Below are positions 23,856-31,646 of a DNA stretch of 36,891 nucleotides, in pieces. The stretch spans positions 1 to 36,891 of the forward strand of contig PCBT01000038.1 in the NCBI GenBank assembly GCA_002731375.1, read 5' to 3'. The notes under the pieces are model-generated. The model had not been told where the DNA came from. It saw only the letters and a program-made list of their open reading frames with translations, and searched no databases. The position numbers and the translations under genes are program-made. This DNA comes from Rhodospirillaceae bacterium. GTDB taxonomy: Bacteria; Pseudomonadota; Alphaproteobacteria; GCA-2731375. Numbering within the stretch: position 1 is the stretch's first letter; each line of letters begins with the position of its first letter.

Positions 23856-24121
23856 TAGCGGCTGCCGCGCCAAATACGCAAACGGAATTCACCACCCTCG
23901 GCAAGGGCATCTTCCATGACTTCATGGTTCCAGCCCCGCTCCGCCAATTCCGGATAGAGATAGATAGGCTCGCGGTGGTGATGCACGATTATGTCGCCTG
24001 TTTCCACCGTCTCCAGAAGAGCCAGAATTTGCAGCATGGGCTCGGGTGGCGGTAAATCACGGACGTCGATATGTTTGCCGTCACTGGCCTGCCAATGGGG
24101 CGCGGTCAGTTCCGCTGCCAT
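23855..24121 (-). CDS. DUF2249 domain protein
   Basis: This 88-residue protein has IDVRDLPPPEPM, ETGDIIVHHHREPIYLYPEL and GGEFRLRIWR, the typical DUF2249 pattern (SirA/TusA-like fold). Proteins of this family occur repeatedly with hemerythrins and denitrification or NO-response genes; the biochemical role is not established. The HHH stretch could bind metal. Start at 24119-24121, one base after the NrfD stop; a longer open frame to 24181 lies within the NrfD gene. It is the fourth gene of the five-gene overlapping operon. Confidence 0.85.
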   Translation of the reverse strand: MAAELTAPHWQASDGKHIDVRDLPPPEPMLQILALLETVETGDIIVHHHREPIYLYPELAERGWNHEVMEDALAEGGEFRLRIWRGSR

Positions 24122-24122
24122 C

Positions 24123-25031
24123 TCAATATCCGCTCTTTGTCCAACCGGGTTTGTCGCCCGGCCCCGGCACGCCGGCGCCACGCACGGGGGTTAGCGGCAG
24201 GGCAAAGCCCTGGTTAAAGGCGGCGCGGGCCACCACGACGAATTTCAAGCGCCAGCCGCTGGCGATGGTCACCAGCCCCGCCAAGGCGCCAAGCCAGGAC
24301 CCTAAATCCGCCATAACAAGCGCCAGCAAAACCAGAACAGCGGCAGCATAATGACCCAGGCCATTGATCATCGGCGTGGCCTCGCTCAATACCGCCAGCG
24401 CCTTGACCGGCGCGCCCGCCGCCTTCAGCCCACTTAAATAACGTCGCCAGGCCAGCCAACGGCCCAGCAGCAAGAGCAGCAACAAGACCAGTGGCGAGAC
24501 GGCCGCGCCGCCAAACAATGCCATCGCGAGCAATAGGAAGCCGCAGCCTTCCGCCAACCCGGTGACGAGGATCACCGGCCGTAGCGCCGCATGGCGCCAA
24601 GCGGGGATACCCTTGGAGGCAAGCAGTATGCGGGCCTGGCAATAGAGATAAGCCGCCGCCAACAATGCCGCCAACGAGATTGCGCCGGCGGCAATATCAG
24701 GCAGATAAACAAAAGGTGCCGCAGCCAACGCCGCCAGCAATGTCATGGGCAGCAACAAGGCTGAGACAAAGGCTTCCCGCGTCATCCACGAGGATTGCGG
24801 ATGGAAGAACACATGCAAAGCACGCCAGGGCCGGCCAATTTCCAGCCACACGCTGAACAGCCCCATACCGACCAAAACCGCGCCGGCGAAACCAAGTGGC
24901 CAATAGGGCACCCCGCTACTCGAAGCCAGCGCCGCCAAGATCACCAGGCCGCTACCGCTACCGCCGCAGATAAAGTTGCCGGCGGCGCGCCAATCCCAGT
25001 TAATTTGATGGCGCGGTTCAATCTGGCTCAT
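24123..25031 (-). CDS. NrfD/DmsC-like membrane anchor subunit
   Basis: This 302-residue protein has about eight hydrophobic helices, beginning NFICGGSGSGLVILAALASS and including a WLEIGRPWRALHVFFHPQSSWMTREAF segment (shown here in part) that is typical of NrfD/DmsC/PsrC-type quinone-interacting anchors (RPWRA, SWMTRE). It would pass electrons between the ferredoxin-like subunit and the quinone pool. The start at 25029-25031 (MSQIEP) overlaps the ferredoxin-subunit stop by 14 bases. The size is between DmsC and NrfD. The gene is third in the operon. Confidence 0.88.
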   Translation of the reverse strand: MSQIEPRHQINWDWRAAGNFICGGSGSGLVILAALASSSGVPYWPLGFAGAVLVGMGLFSVWLEIGRPWRALHVFFHPQSSWMTREAFVSALLLPMTLLAALAAAPFVYLPDIAAGAISLAALLAAAYLYCQARILLASKGIPAWRHAALRPVILVTGLAEGCGFLLLAMALFGGAAVSPLVLLLLLLLGRWLAWRRYLSGLKAAGAPVKALAVLSEATPMINGLGHYAAAVLVLLALVMADLGSWLGALAGLVTIASGWRLKFVVVARAAFNQGFALPLTPVRGAGVPGPGDKPGWTKSGY

Positions 25032-25680
25032 GGTTCTTGTCCCAGATGTAATAGAAGCCCGGATCAGCACCCAGTTCCTCATGCATGCGGAAGGTCTGAT
25101 TCTCCGCCAACAGGGCCGAGACATTGCTGCCGGAATCATCCCGGTCACCGAAATTCAAGGCGCCGGCGATGCAGGAATTGACGCAGGCCGGCGTCACCTC
25201 AGGATCGACGCCCGGGGTTTGTCTGGTTTCCTTGGCGCTGTCGATGCGATCTTGGCAAAAATTACATTTCATGGCCACGGACATACGGCTTTCATCAAAG
25301 CGTGCCTCTTCGTGCCGCATGGCGCCCTTTTCTCCATAGGCCAGATCGCGCTTGTAGACGATATGGCGGGCCTGGTAGGGGCAGGCCACGGCGCAATAGC
25401 CACAACCGATGCAGAGATCGTAATCGATCTCAACAATGCCATCCAACCGGATCTTGGTAGCGGTTGAGGGACAGACATCCTCGCAGGGCGGATTGGCGCA
25501 GTGCATGCAGCCCACCGGCACAAAAGTACGTTGCACCTGGGGATAGCTGCCAGTCTCCATATCGAGTACTTGGCGCCACTGCACCCCTGGCGGGGTGGCG
25601 TTGGCATGCTTGCAAGCCGCCGTACAGGTTTGGCAGCCGACACAGCGCCGCAGGTCGGCGACCATCACAAAGCGGGTCAT
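25018..25680 (-). CDS. Four-cluster [4Fe-4S] ferredoxin subunit (DmsB/NrfC/SoeB-like)
   Basis: This 220-residue electron-transfer subunit has sixteen cysteines in the order expected for four [4Fe-4S] clusters: C13, C16, C19, C23 (CVGCQTC), C58, C61, C66, C70, C90, C93, C96, C100 (CIGCGYC), C139, C142, C166 and C170. No Tat or Sec signal is present, as is usual for subunits of cytoplasmic enzymes. Its ATG (25678-25680) overlaps the stop of the molybdoenzyme gene (ATGA) and its end overlaps the NrfD start. It links the molybdenum subunit to the membrane anchor. Confidence 0.94.
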   Translation of the reverse strand: MTRFVMVADLRRCVGCQTCTAACKHANATPPGVQWRQVLDMETGSYPQVQRTFVPVGCMHCANPPCEDVCPSTATKIRLDGIVEIDYDLCIGCGYCAVACPYQARHIVYKRDLAYGEKGAMRHEEARFDESRMSVAMKCNFCQDRIDSAKETRQTPGVDPEVTPACVNSCIAGALNFGDRDDSGSNVSALLAENQTFRMHEELGADPGFYYIWDKNHEPD

Positions 25681-28397
25681 GCCCGGTCCTCTAGGCGGTT
25701 TACCGCGACCCGAACAATATCCGCGGACGAGCCGGTGGAATCCGTCAACGCCAGAGACATGGGCACCACGGTGTTCATTGACGGGGCAGGATGATCCACC
25801 GAATAGGGCGTGACCCAATGGTCGAACTGACCCTGAATTAGAATAGTGTCCGGGCGGATGCCCTGTTTCAAGACGACCCGGCCTTTGGTGCCGCGCAGGG
25901 TCGACTTGATCTCCACCAGATCGCCGTCCTCAATGCCCATCTCTACCGCCCGGCCCGCGTTCATCACCACGGCGCGGTGACCGCGCATGTTCTTGGCTAC
26001 TTCGTCGATCATCTGAATGGAGCTGTTGGCGCCCCAGGCCAGCTGCATGCTGCGCGAAGTTAACAGCCAGAACGGATATTCATCCAGGTCACCGCCGGAA
26101 TTCACTGTAGCCTGCTCCCAGATTCCGGGGAAATCTTTCCACGGCGGCAATGCCTCGTATTCTTTGAGCTGTTCATTCCACCATTCGATGCCTTTTTCAT
26201 GCAGCCGGTTACCCAGTTGCTTGCCGATCCGGTAGAGTTGTTCCTGATAGGGCATTTCGAAGCGCAGGCCCTTTTTTCGCATTTCCGGGAACAGATACCA
26301 GATCAGGCGCGAGATCGGCTTGGTGCGGATGCCATGTTCCTTGTACCAATCCAAGCCGTCACTTTCAGCCCCGCCGGTCAACTCGGCGGAGGCTGCCTGG
26401 CACATGGCCTGCCAGATACTTTCCGTGGCGTGGTTTTGCACCGTATTCAGGCTGAAATCGTAATTACTACCCTTCAAGGGTACGCCCGCCGCGCCACGGT
26501 TGATGGCGTTATTGTAATTTTCCAGAATGCCGGCGCGCTCCGCCAGGGCGGTGGCGATATCGGTGAAGTCCATGGTATCGCCCAGGGGCTCGATGGCCGG
26601 TTGACGCAGCGCCACGCCCTCGTGATCCCAATAGGCCTCGGAAAACTTGGTGCCGCCAACGCGGATCAATTGCGTGCTTTCAAAATCCGTGCGCTCGGGC
26701 AACAGCACATCGGCCATGTGATTGGTTTCATCCCGGATATAGCAGAACGACACAATGAAGGGGAATTCGGAGATCCGCTCTGTCACCGATTTGGTATCCC
26801 AGAATGAAATAGCGGGGTTGGTGCGGTAGACGAACCACAGATCAGGGGCTGAGACCTCCGGCCAATTTTCCGGGCTCTCCTTCCGGAACATCCAGGCCAA
26901 ATGGGTGGGACCCAGGGCTTGGCTCCACGGCGAGTTGGCCGACAGGGGCACCAGGGTATCATGGGCATTGCGGACCGAGGGGGTCTCGTGCCAGCCGTCC
27001 TTGTCGGTGGGATTCATGGGAAATTGCATGAAGCCGTCCGGGCCGCCGATCACCGATGCCTGACGCGTAGTGGCGGGCCGGTTCAGACGTACCGTGGTGC
27101 CCAGCGTGCCGCCGGGGACTTCCAGGGCGCCGACCAGACAGGCCAAAAGAGTGCGGCCCCAGCAACATTCGTAACCACCCCAGCCATTGTTGACGGTTTT
27201 GCCCAGAACCACCGAAACAGGGCGCAGGGGTAGGGTTTCGCCATCAATCACTGTGGTGGCACCAATCTGGGCATGGCTGACATATTCATCCGCAATACGC
27301 CGGATGCAGCCATCTGCTACCTGACAGATATCCTCGGCCCATTCCGGGGTGTACTGTGCCATCTGCTTTACCAAGGCGCTAAAAGCAGTCTCTACTTGGA
27401 CGTCTTCATGCCGCCATTCTTCGTCGTCGGCACCGACTTCGATACCGGAGGCGGTAAAACTACCCTCCAGGGCCGGCACGACACCATCAGTATCGAAGGG
27501 CAATGCCGCGCCTGTACGGGTGTCCCACATCAATGGCTTGTGGCTGATGGGATCGCGCAGGAAGTAGCCGTTCGGCGCCACCAGATAGGGTGAGCCCGTG
27601 TGATCGGTCAAAAATTCCAAATCCAGCCGTTCACGTGGCATCTCGTGTAGCATGACGTGCATCAGGCCATACATAAAGGCGGGATCGGTTTTTGGGCGGA
27701 TCGGCACCCATTCGGCAGAGCAGGCCCCGGTGACCGACAGATGCGGTTCGATCTGCACCCGCTTGACGCCGCGCTCCCGCGCGTTGGCATGGCGGGTCAC
27801 GCCCATGACGCCGCCGGAGGCTTCCGGATTGCCCCCAAACGAGAGGATATAGTTGGTGGTTGGAGTGTCCGAGGCGACGGTAAAGGCCCGGTGCCATAGT
27901 TCGCCATACAGATGTTCCGAATGGGTGCATTTCACCCCCTGCCCCGATCCGAAGCTGAAATCCACCGCGCCCCAGGCTGACAAAAATGCCGGGAAACTGC
28001 CCATGTAATAGGTCGGCGAACCGCCACCACCAAACGATGCCGCGACCCGTGGGTAGCCCAGTTCGTCACGCTGGCCCTTGGCCTTGATCTCGTTAAGCTT
28101 GCCGCCCACCAGATCCAGCGCCTCGTCCCAGGAAATCGGCACAAAACCGGGATCCTCGTCACGGCCCTTTTTCGGATTGGTCCGCTTCATGGGCGTCAAT
28201 AGACGGTTGGGATTGTAGGTTTTCTGTACCAGGCCATAGGCTTTGACGCAGGCCTTGCCGGCGCCAGGGTGAACATCGGCGAGAGCGAAGTTCGGCTCTA
28301 CCTCGGTGGCGACGCCATCCTCGACCTTGACAGTTAGGAAATCCGGCCCTGCGACGCATTGATAACAATACTGCGGCACCTTGCGAGAGGTGGTCAT
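25677..28397 (-). CDS. Molybdopterin oxidoreductase, catalytic subunit (DMSO reductase family), unusual Fe-S motif
   Basis: This protein of about 906 residues has a MoCo-binding core. The N-terminus carries CYQCVAGPD (C11, C14) and GKACVKAYG (C50). The third cysteine of the usual C-x2-C-x3-C motif is replaced by proline (P18), so the proximal cluster has at most three Cys ligands. The metal-ligand region is likely GVKCTHSEHLYGEL (residues 154-167), with C157 or S160 as candidates. The C-terminal domain has LLTSRSMQLAWG and IRPDTILIQGQFDHW. No Tat signal, hence cytoplasmic, like SoeA. ATG 28397 follows AGGTGA; a GTG three codons earlier is possible. Sulfite, sulfur or nitrogen-oxide chemistry cannot be distinguished. 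Confidence 0.93.
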   Translation of the reverse strand: MTTSRKVPQYCYQCVAGPDFLTVKVEDGVATEVEPNFALADVHPGAGKACVKAYGLVQKTYNPNRLLTPMKRTNPKKGRDEDPGFVPISWDEALDLVGGKLNEIKAKGQRDELGYPRVAASFGGGGSPTYYMGSFPAFLSAWGAVDFSFGSGQGVKCTHSEHLYGELWHRAFTVASDTPTTNYILSFGGNPEASGGVMGVTRHANARERGVKRVQIEPHLSVTGACSAEWVPIRPKTDPAFMYGLMHVMLHEMPRERLDLEFLTDHTGSPYLVAPNGYFLRDPISHKPLMWDTRTGAALPFDTDGVVPALEGSFTASGIEVGADDEEWRHEDVQVETAFSALVKQMAQYTPEWAEDICQVADGCIRRIADEYVSHAQIGATTVIDGETLPLRPVSVVLGKTVNNGWGGYECCWGRTLLACLVGALEVPGGTLGTTVRLNRPATTRQASVIGGPDGFMQFPMNPTDKDGWHETPSVRNAHDTLVPLSANSPWSQALGPTHLAWMFRKESPENWPEVSAPDLWFVYRTNPAISFWDTKSVTERISEFPFIVSFCYIRDETNHMADVLLPERTDFESTQLIRVGGTKFSEAYWDHEGVALRQPAIEPLGDTMDFTDIATALAERAGILENYNNAINRGAAGVPLKGSNYDFSLNTVQNHATESIWQAMCQAASAELTGGAESDGLDWYKEHGIRTKPISRLIWYLFPEMRKKGLRFEMPYQEQLYRIGKQLGNRLHEKGIEWWNEQLKEYEALPPWKDFPGIWEQATVNSGGDLDEYPFWLLTSRSMQLAWGANSSIQMIDEVAKNMRGHRAVVMNAGRAVEMGIEDGDLVEIKSTLRGTKGRVVLKQGIRPDTILIQGQFDHWVTPYSVDHPAPSMNTVVPMSLALTDSTGSSADIVRVAVNRLEDRA

Positions 28398-28433
28398 TTC
28401 CGTCACCTAATCAATTGTTTGCCTACCCAACAA

Positions 28434-28476
28434 TATATAAACAAAACTATTAGCCCGGACAACAAATGATATCAAA
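28434..28476 (-). promoter_or_regulatory. Promoter of the molybdoenzyme operon with degenerate FNR-type site
   Basis: On the reverse strand TTGTCC (28462-28457) and TATATA (28439-28434) are spaced by 17 bases; the start would be near 28427, 30 bases before the ATG. Just upstream the reverse strand reads TTTGATATCATTTG (28476-28463). It holds an intact TTGAT half-site centred about -41.5 with a poor second half, and also the palindrome TGATATCA. A second inverted repeat, ATTGTT-N9-AACAAT (28414-28434), covers the predicted start. Confidence 0.5.
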
Positions 28477-28496
28477 GGCCATTTTACGTCTGGAGT

Positions 28497-29219
28497 TCAT
28501 TCCTCATCATCGTTGATGGCGTGTAGCGCGGCGACATCCTTGATGCTCACCTTATGCCCCTCGGTAGCAACGCCAATGGAGCGCAACTTCAACAGCGCGC
28601 GGGACAAGGTTTCGGGCTGCATACCCAGACGGCCGGCGATCAGCATCTTGTCCAGAGGTAGTTCGAATTCGTCGGACCCCTCGTCCACACCCACCAATTT
28701 TTCCAGGAATGAAGCCAGGCGTTGGGTTGCCGATTTCACCGTCAACTGTTCCACCTGCTGCACGAAACCGCGCAGGCGGCGGGACATAGACGCCAACATT
28801 ATCAGGGCGATATCCGGATCGTCGCGCAACTGCTTCAAAATGCCGCTACGCGGGATCACCAAAAGCCGCGTATCGACGACAATTTCGGTGGTGATGGGAA
28901 AATTGCCGGAGACGAACATGGCGGCTTCCGCGAACGATTCGCCGGGGCCGAAAACGGCTATGATGCTTTCGTGACCGTCCGGGGCCTGACGAAAGCCCTT
29001 TACCCAGCCTTCCATGATGATGAAAAAACGGTCCGCCTGCTCCCCTTGCACGAATAGCGAGGTACCGCGCGGATAGCGCCGTACCGAGGCATCCAGCAAC
29101 AATTTCATGGCCGCGTCATCCGCCATTCCGGCGAACAGAGGGTTCTGTTTGAGCTGATCATAATCGGACGAGCGAATCCCCGTCCGGCGCTCAAATGTTT
29201 CGCGGTTAAGATCGGCCAT
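28497..29219 (-). CDS. Crp/Fnr family transcriptional regulator, cysteine-free (DNR-like)
   Basis: This 240-residue protein has an N-terminal cyclic-nucleotide-binding-like beta barrel (RYPRGTSLFVQGEQADRFF, GESFAEAAMF), a long dimerisation helix, and a C-terminal winged HTH (IAGRLGMQPETLSRALLKLR near 190-210). It has no cysteine, so it cannot carry the FNR [4Fe-4S] cluster; it resembles DNR/NNR-type NO-responsive regulators. The start at 29217-29219 (MADLNR) follows GGAAG. It is immediately upstream of and co-oriented with the molybdoenzyme operon, whose promoters contain an FNR/DNR-type site, so it is the likely activator. Confidence 0.9.
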   Translation of the reverse strand: MADLNRETFERRTGIRSSDYDQLKQNPLFAGMADDAAMKLLLDASVRRYPRGTSLFVQGEQADRFFIIMEGWVKGFRQAPDGHESIIAVFGPGESFAEAAMFVSGNFPITTEIVVDTRLLVIPRSGILKQLRDDPDIALIMLASMSRRLRGFVQQVEQLTVKSATQRLASFLEKLVGVDEGSDEFELPLDKMLIAGRLGMQPETLSRALLKLRSIGVATEGHKVSIKDVAALHAINDDEE

Positions 29220-29268
29220 TAAATTTCTTCCGTGCCGCATGCTTCAGCCATGAGCATAAGCATTAGGA

Positions 29269-29281
29269 ATTGCGGCGCAAT
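29269..29281. promoter_or_regulatory. Small palindrome upstream of the crp/fnr-type gene
   Basis: ATTGCG-G-CGCAAT is a perfect 6-base inverted repeat with one central base, 50 bases before the regulator's ATG. Possible operator; no supporting promoter was identified. Confidence 0.3.
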
Positions 29282-29312
29282 ATCCGTTATCGCCAGGCTG
29301 ATCCGGTCCGCC

Positions 29313-29726
29313 CTAGGACAGGACGGCTTCTCCTTCAATTTCAACCATGGCGTTGGGGTCGATTAGACGGCTGACCTCGACCAGGGTCATAGCTGGAAAA
29401 TGCTTGCCCAGGTGGGTTCCCCAGGCCGCACCCACGGCGGCGCCGGCGCTGTTAAAGGCATCGATATCCGTGACGAAGGCCCGCATCATGACCAGATTGG
29501 CTGGTTCCCCACCCGCCGCCCGCAGGACGGTGACCAGATTTCCCATGGCACGATCCCACTGGCCGCCGAAATCCAGGGCTGGATCTACCGCCTTGTTGCC
29601 GTCGGTGGCAGCGATCTGACCGGCTATACGCAAGATCTTTGAGCCGGTAGCAACCACCCCATAGGAAAAGCCTAGAGCCCGGTTCCACCCCTCGGGCAGG
29701 ATCGCCCGATAATCAATATCGTTCAT
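29313..29726 (-). CDS. RidA/YjgF-family protein
   Basis: This 137-residue RidA-superfamily protein has GVVATGSKILRIAGQIAATDGN, an ALDFGGQWDRAMGNLVTVLRAAGGEP helix region (shown in part), FVTDIDAFN and a C-terminal VEVSRLIDPNAMVEIEGEAV. Canonical RidA deaminases have an arginine (R105 in E. coli) for enamine/imine hydrolysis; here the corresponding segment reads VEVSRLIDP, with an arginine nearby. Function may be imine deamination or a diverged catabolic role. AGGGAAG before ATG 29724-29726 sets the start; a longer frame to 29786 is unlikely. Confidence 0.85.
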   Translation of the reverse strand: MNDIDYRAILPEGWNRALGFSYGVVATGSKILRIAGQIAATDGNKAVDPALDFGGQWDRAMGNLVTVLRAAGGEPANLVMMRAFVTDIDAFNSAGAAVGAAWGTHLGKHFPAMTLVEVSRLIDPNAMVEIEGEAVLS

Positions 29727-29872
29727 GATCTTCCCTCTTCCCTGATCTACAAGTTTTGATAGATAACCCGCCTGATGCTCCTTCACCAGCCTTGATTGAA
29801 CCCGTCCAGCGCTTATGCTGAACCGATATCCTTAGCAGCCAATCTCATAGCCGCCAATCAAACGAGATCCCA

Positions 29873-30520
29873 TTGTCGCAAACCAGCCAACCCATGATCA
29901 ACGCCACGCCCGTGGTGCTTGCCCTGATCGCCGTTAACGTTGCCGTCCACGCAATACGCCTGCTATTACCCGCGCAATGGTCGGACATCGCCGCCACCTT
30001 GGGAGGCTTCTCTGCGCCGTGGTTTGTTGCAACGGTGATGGGGATGCAGCCGGATTACATTATTTTCCAGCTACTCTCGCCCCTAACCTATGCGTTTTTG
30101 CATGCGGATCTATTGCATCTGACCATCAACATGGCCTTTCTGCTGGCCTTTGGCACGGCAATAGAGCGACGTCTGGGGCGGCTGCGTTTTGTCGCCCTTT
30201 ATCTGATTTGCGGTCTGGGTGCCGCTGCCGCCTCCGTCGCATTGTTCTATTACAGTCAGGAGCAGACCATCATCGTTGGTGCCTCAGGCGCCGTCTCGGG
30301 CCTGTTCGGGGCGGTTTTGCGCGTAACCACGCGCCGGGCCTGGGCCGCCATCGCCATCTTCATTCTCAGCAACATGATCATCGGCTATACCGGCCTGCCC
30401 GGTGCCGGTACCGTCCGGGCGATAGCCTGGGAGGCCCATATCGGCGGCTTCCTGACCGGCTATCTGTTGCTGCCGCTGTTCGACGGCGCGGCGCGGAAAC
30501 TTGAAAGAAACCTGTCATGA
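29873..30520 (+). CDS. Rhomboid-family intramembrane serine protease
   Basis: This 215-residue membrane protein has about six helices. The catalytic serine is S139 in VGASGAVSGLFGA and the catalytic histidine H189 in WEAHIGGFLTGYL; the oxyanion-related HLTIN is at 82-86. This is the complete Ser-His dyad set of rhomboids, so it should be active on membrane substrates. The start is uncertain: TTG at 29873 with a weak GAGA site or ATG at 29894, seven residues in. The stop overlaps the next gene by ATGA, so it is coupled to an unrelated enolase-superfamily gene. Confidence 0.88.
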   Translation: MSQTSQPMINATPVVLALIAVNVAVHAIRLLLPAQWSDIAATLGGFSAPWFVATVMGMQPDYIIFQLLSPLTYAFLHADLLHLTINMAFLLAFGTAIERRLGRLRFVALYLICGLGAAAASVALFYYSQEQTIIVGASGAVSGLFGAVLRVTTRRAWAAIAIFILSNMIIGYTGLPGAGTVRAIAWEAHIGGFLTGYLLLPLFDGAARKLERNLS

Positions 30521-31605
30521 AAATAACGGGACTACGCACCGAAGCGGTCCGGATTCCATTCGAAACACCGATCCGCACCGCGATTCACCATGTCGAGGCC
30601 GTCTGCTGCGTCCTGTTGCGGGTGGATACGGACGAAGGAATTGAGGGTCAAGGCCTGGTCTGGTGCATGAACGCCGCGCGTCTGCCCGTGCTCGACGCCG
30701 TGATCCACAGCCTTCGCCCCAGGGTCGTTGGCTGTGATCCGCATGAACATGCCGCCCTGTGGTCGGAAATGTGGGCCGACGTCAATTTCTTTGGCGCCAA
30801 GGGCATCAGCCTGTTCGGTATCGCCGCCATCGACATGGCGCTGTGGGATCTGGTGGGCAAAGCCCACGATATGTCCGTTTGCCATTTACTAGGGCAAAGC
30901 CGGGACCGGGTGCGGGCCTATCATTCGGGCGGCCTTTGGGTCTCGCTCACCCCGGACGAATTACAGGCCCAGGCCAAGGATTATCTGAGCCAGGGTTATC
31001 GCGCCATGAAGATGCGCCTGGGCAAATCGTCCGTGACGGAAGATATCGAACGGGTGGCCGCCGTGCGCGAGGCGATCGGACCCGATATCGACCTGATGGC
31101 CGACGCAAACCAGGGCTTCAGCGTTAATCACGCCATCCGCATGGGCCGGGCGTTGGAGCCGTACAATCTGGTCTGGTACGAAGAACCGGTGCAGGCCCAT
31201 GACCTGGCCGGTTCGGCCCGGGTCGCGGCGGAGATCGACACACCCATTGCCAGCGGCGAGACCGAATATGCCCGCTATGGCTTCCGCGACATGATCGAGC
31301 GGGGCTCGGCCGATGTGCTGATGCCAGATCTGGAACGGGTCGGCGGCATCACGGAATTCGTCAAAGTGGCACATATGGCGGATGCCTTTGATATTCCCGT
31401 CTCGCCCCATGTCTATACCGAACAAAGCCTGCAGCTCTGCGGTGCCTTGAACAATATCGAATACAGCGAGATGATGCCCTGGTTCGCGCCGCTCTATAAC
31501 GAGGCGACCGAGCTGGAGGACGGCGATTTGTTGATCCCCGACCGGCCGGGCCTGGGCTTCACATTCAATGCGGACGCCATCGCGCGATACCACGTGCCGA
31601 GCTAA
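30517..31605 (+). CDS. Enolase superfamily enzyme (mandelate racemase/muconate lactonizing type)
   Basis: This 362-residue protein has the capping domain and TIM barrel of the MR/MLE group. Visible catalytic and metal-binding residues are K165-x-R167 (MKMRLG), D196 (DANQG), E222/E223 (YEEP), E248 (SGETE), D271 (PDLERVGG) and H298 (SPHVY). The D271/H298 dyad with K165 places it near mandelate racemase-type dehydratases or racemases of hydroxy acids. It overlaps the rhomboid gene and is followed 41 bases later by a paralogue of the same superfamily. Substrate unknown. Confidence 0.9.
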   Translation: MKITGLRTEAVRIPFETPIRTAIHHVEAVCCVLLRVDTDEGIEGQGLVWCMNAARLPVLDAVIHSLRPRVVGCDPHEHAALWSEMWADVNFFGAKGISLFGIAAIDMALWDLVGKAHDMSVCHLLGQSRDRVRAYHSGGLWVSLTPDELQAQAKDYLSQGYRAMKMRLGKSSVTEDIERVAAVREAIGPDIDLMADANQGFSVNHAIRMGRALEPYNLVWYEEPVQAHDLAGSARVAAEIDTPIASGETEYARYGFRDMIERGSADVLMPDLERVGGITEFVKVAHMADAFDIPVSPHVYTEQSLQLCGALNNIEYSEMMPWFAPLYNEATELEDGDLLIPDRPGLGFTFNADAIARYHVPS

Positions 31606-31646
31606 TTGGCGCGTTACCGCGTCACTGATTGAGAGGAGTATGGCCA

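Noticed and set aside
28414-28434. ATTGTT-N9-AACAAT as an FNR box
   Set aside because: The spacing and half-sites do not fit TTGAT-N4-ATCAA; kept only as a possible repressor dyad.
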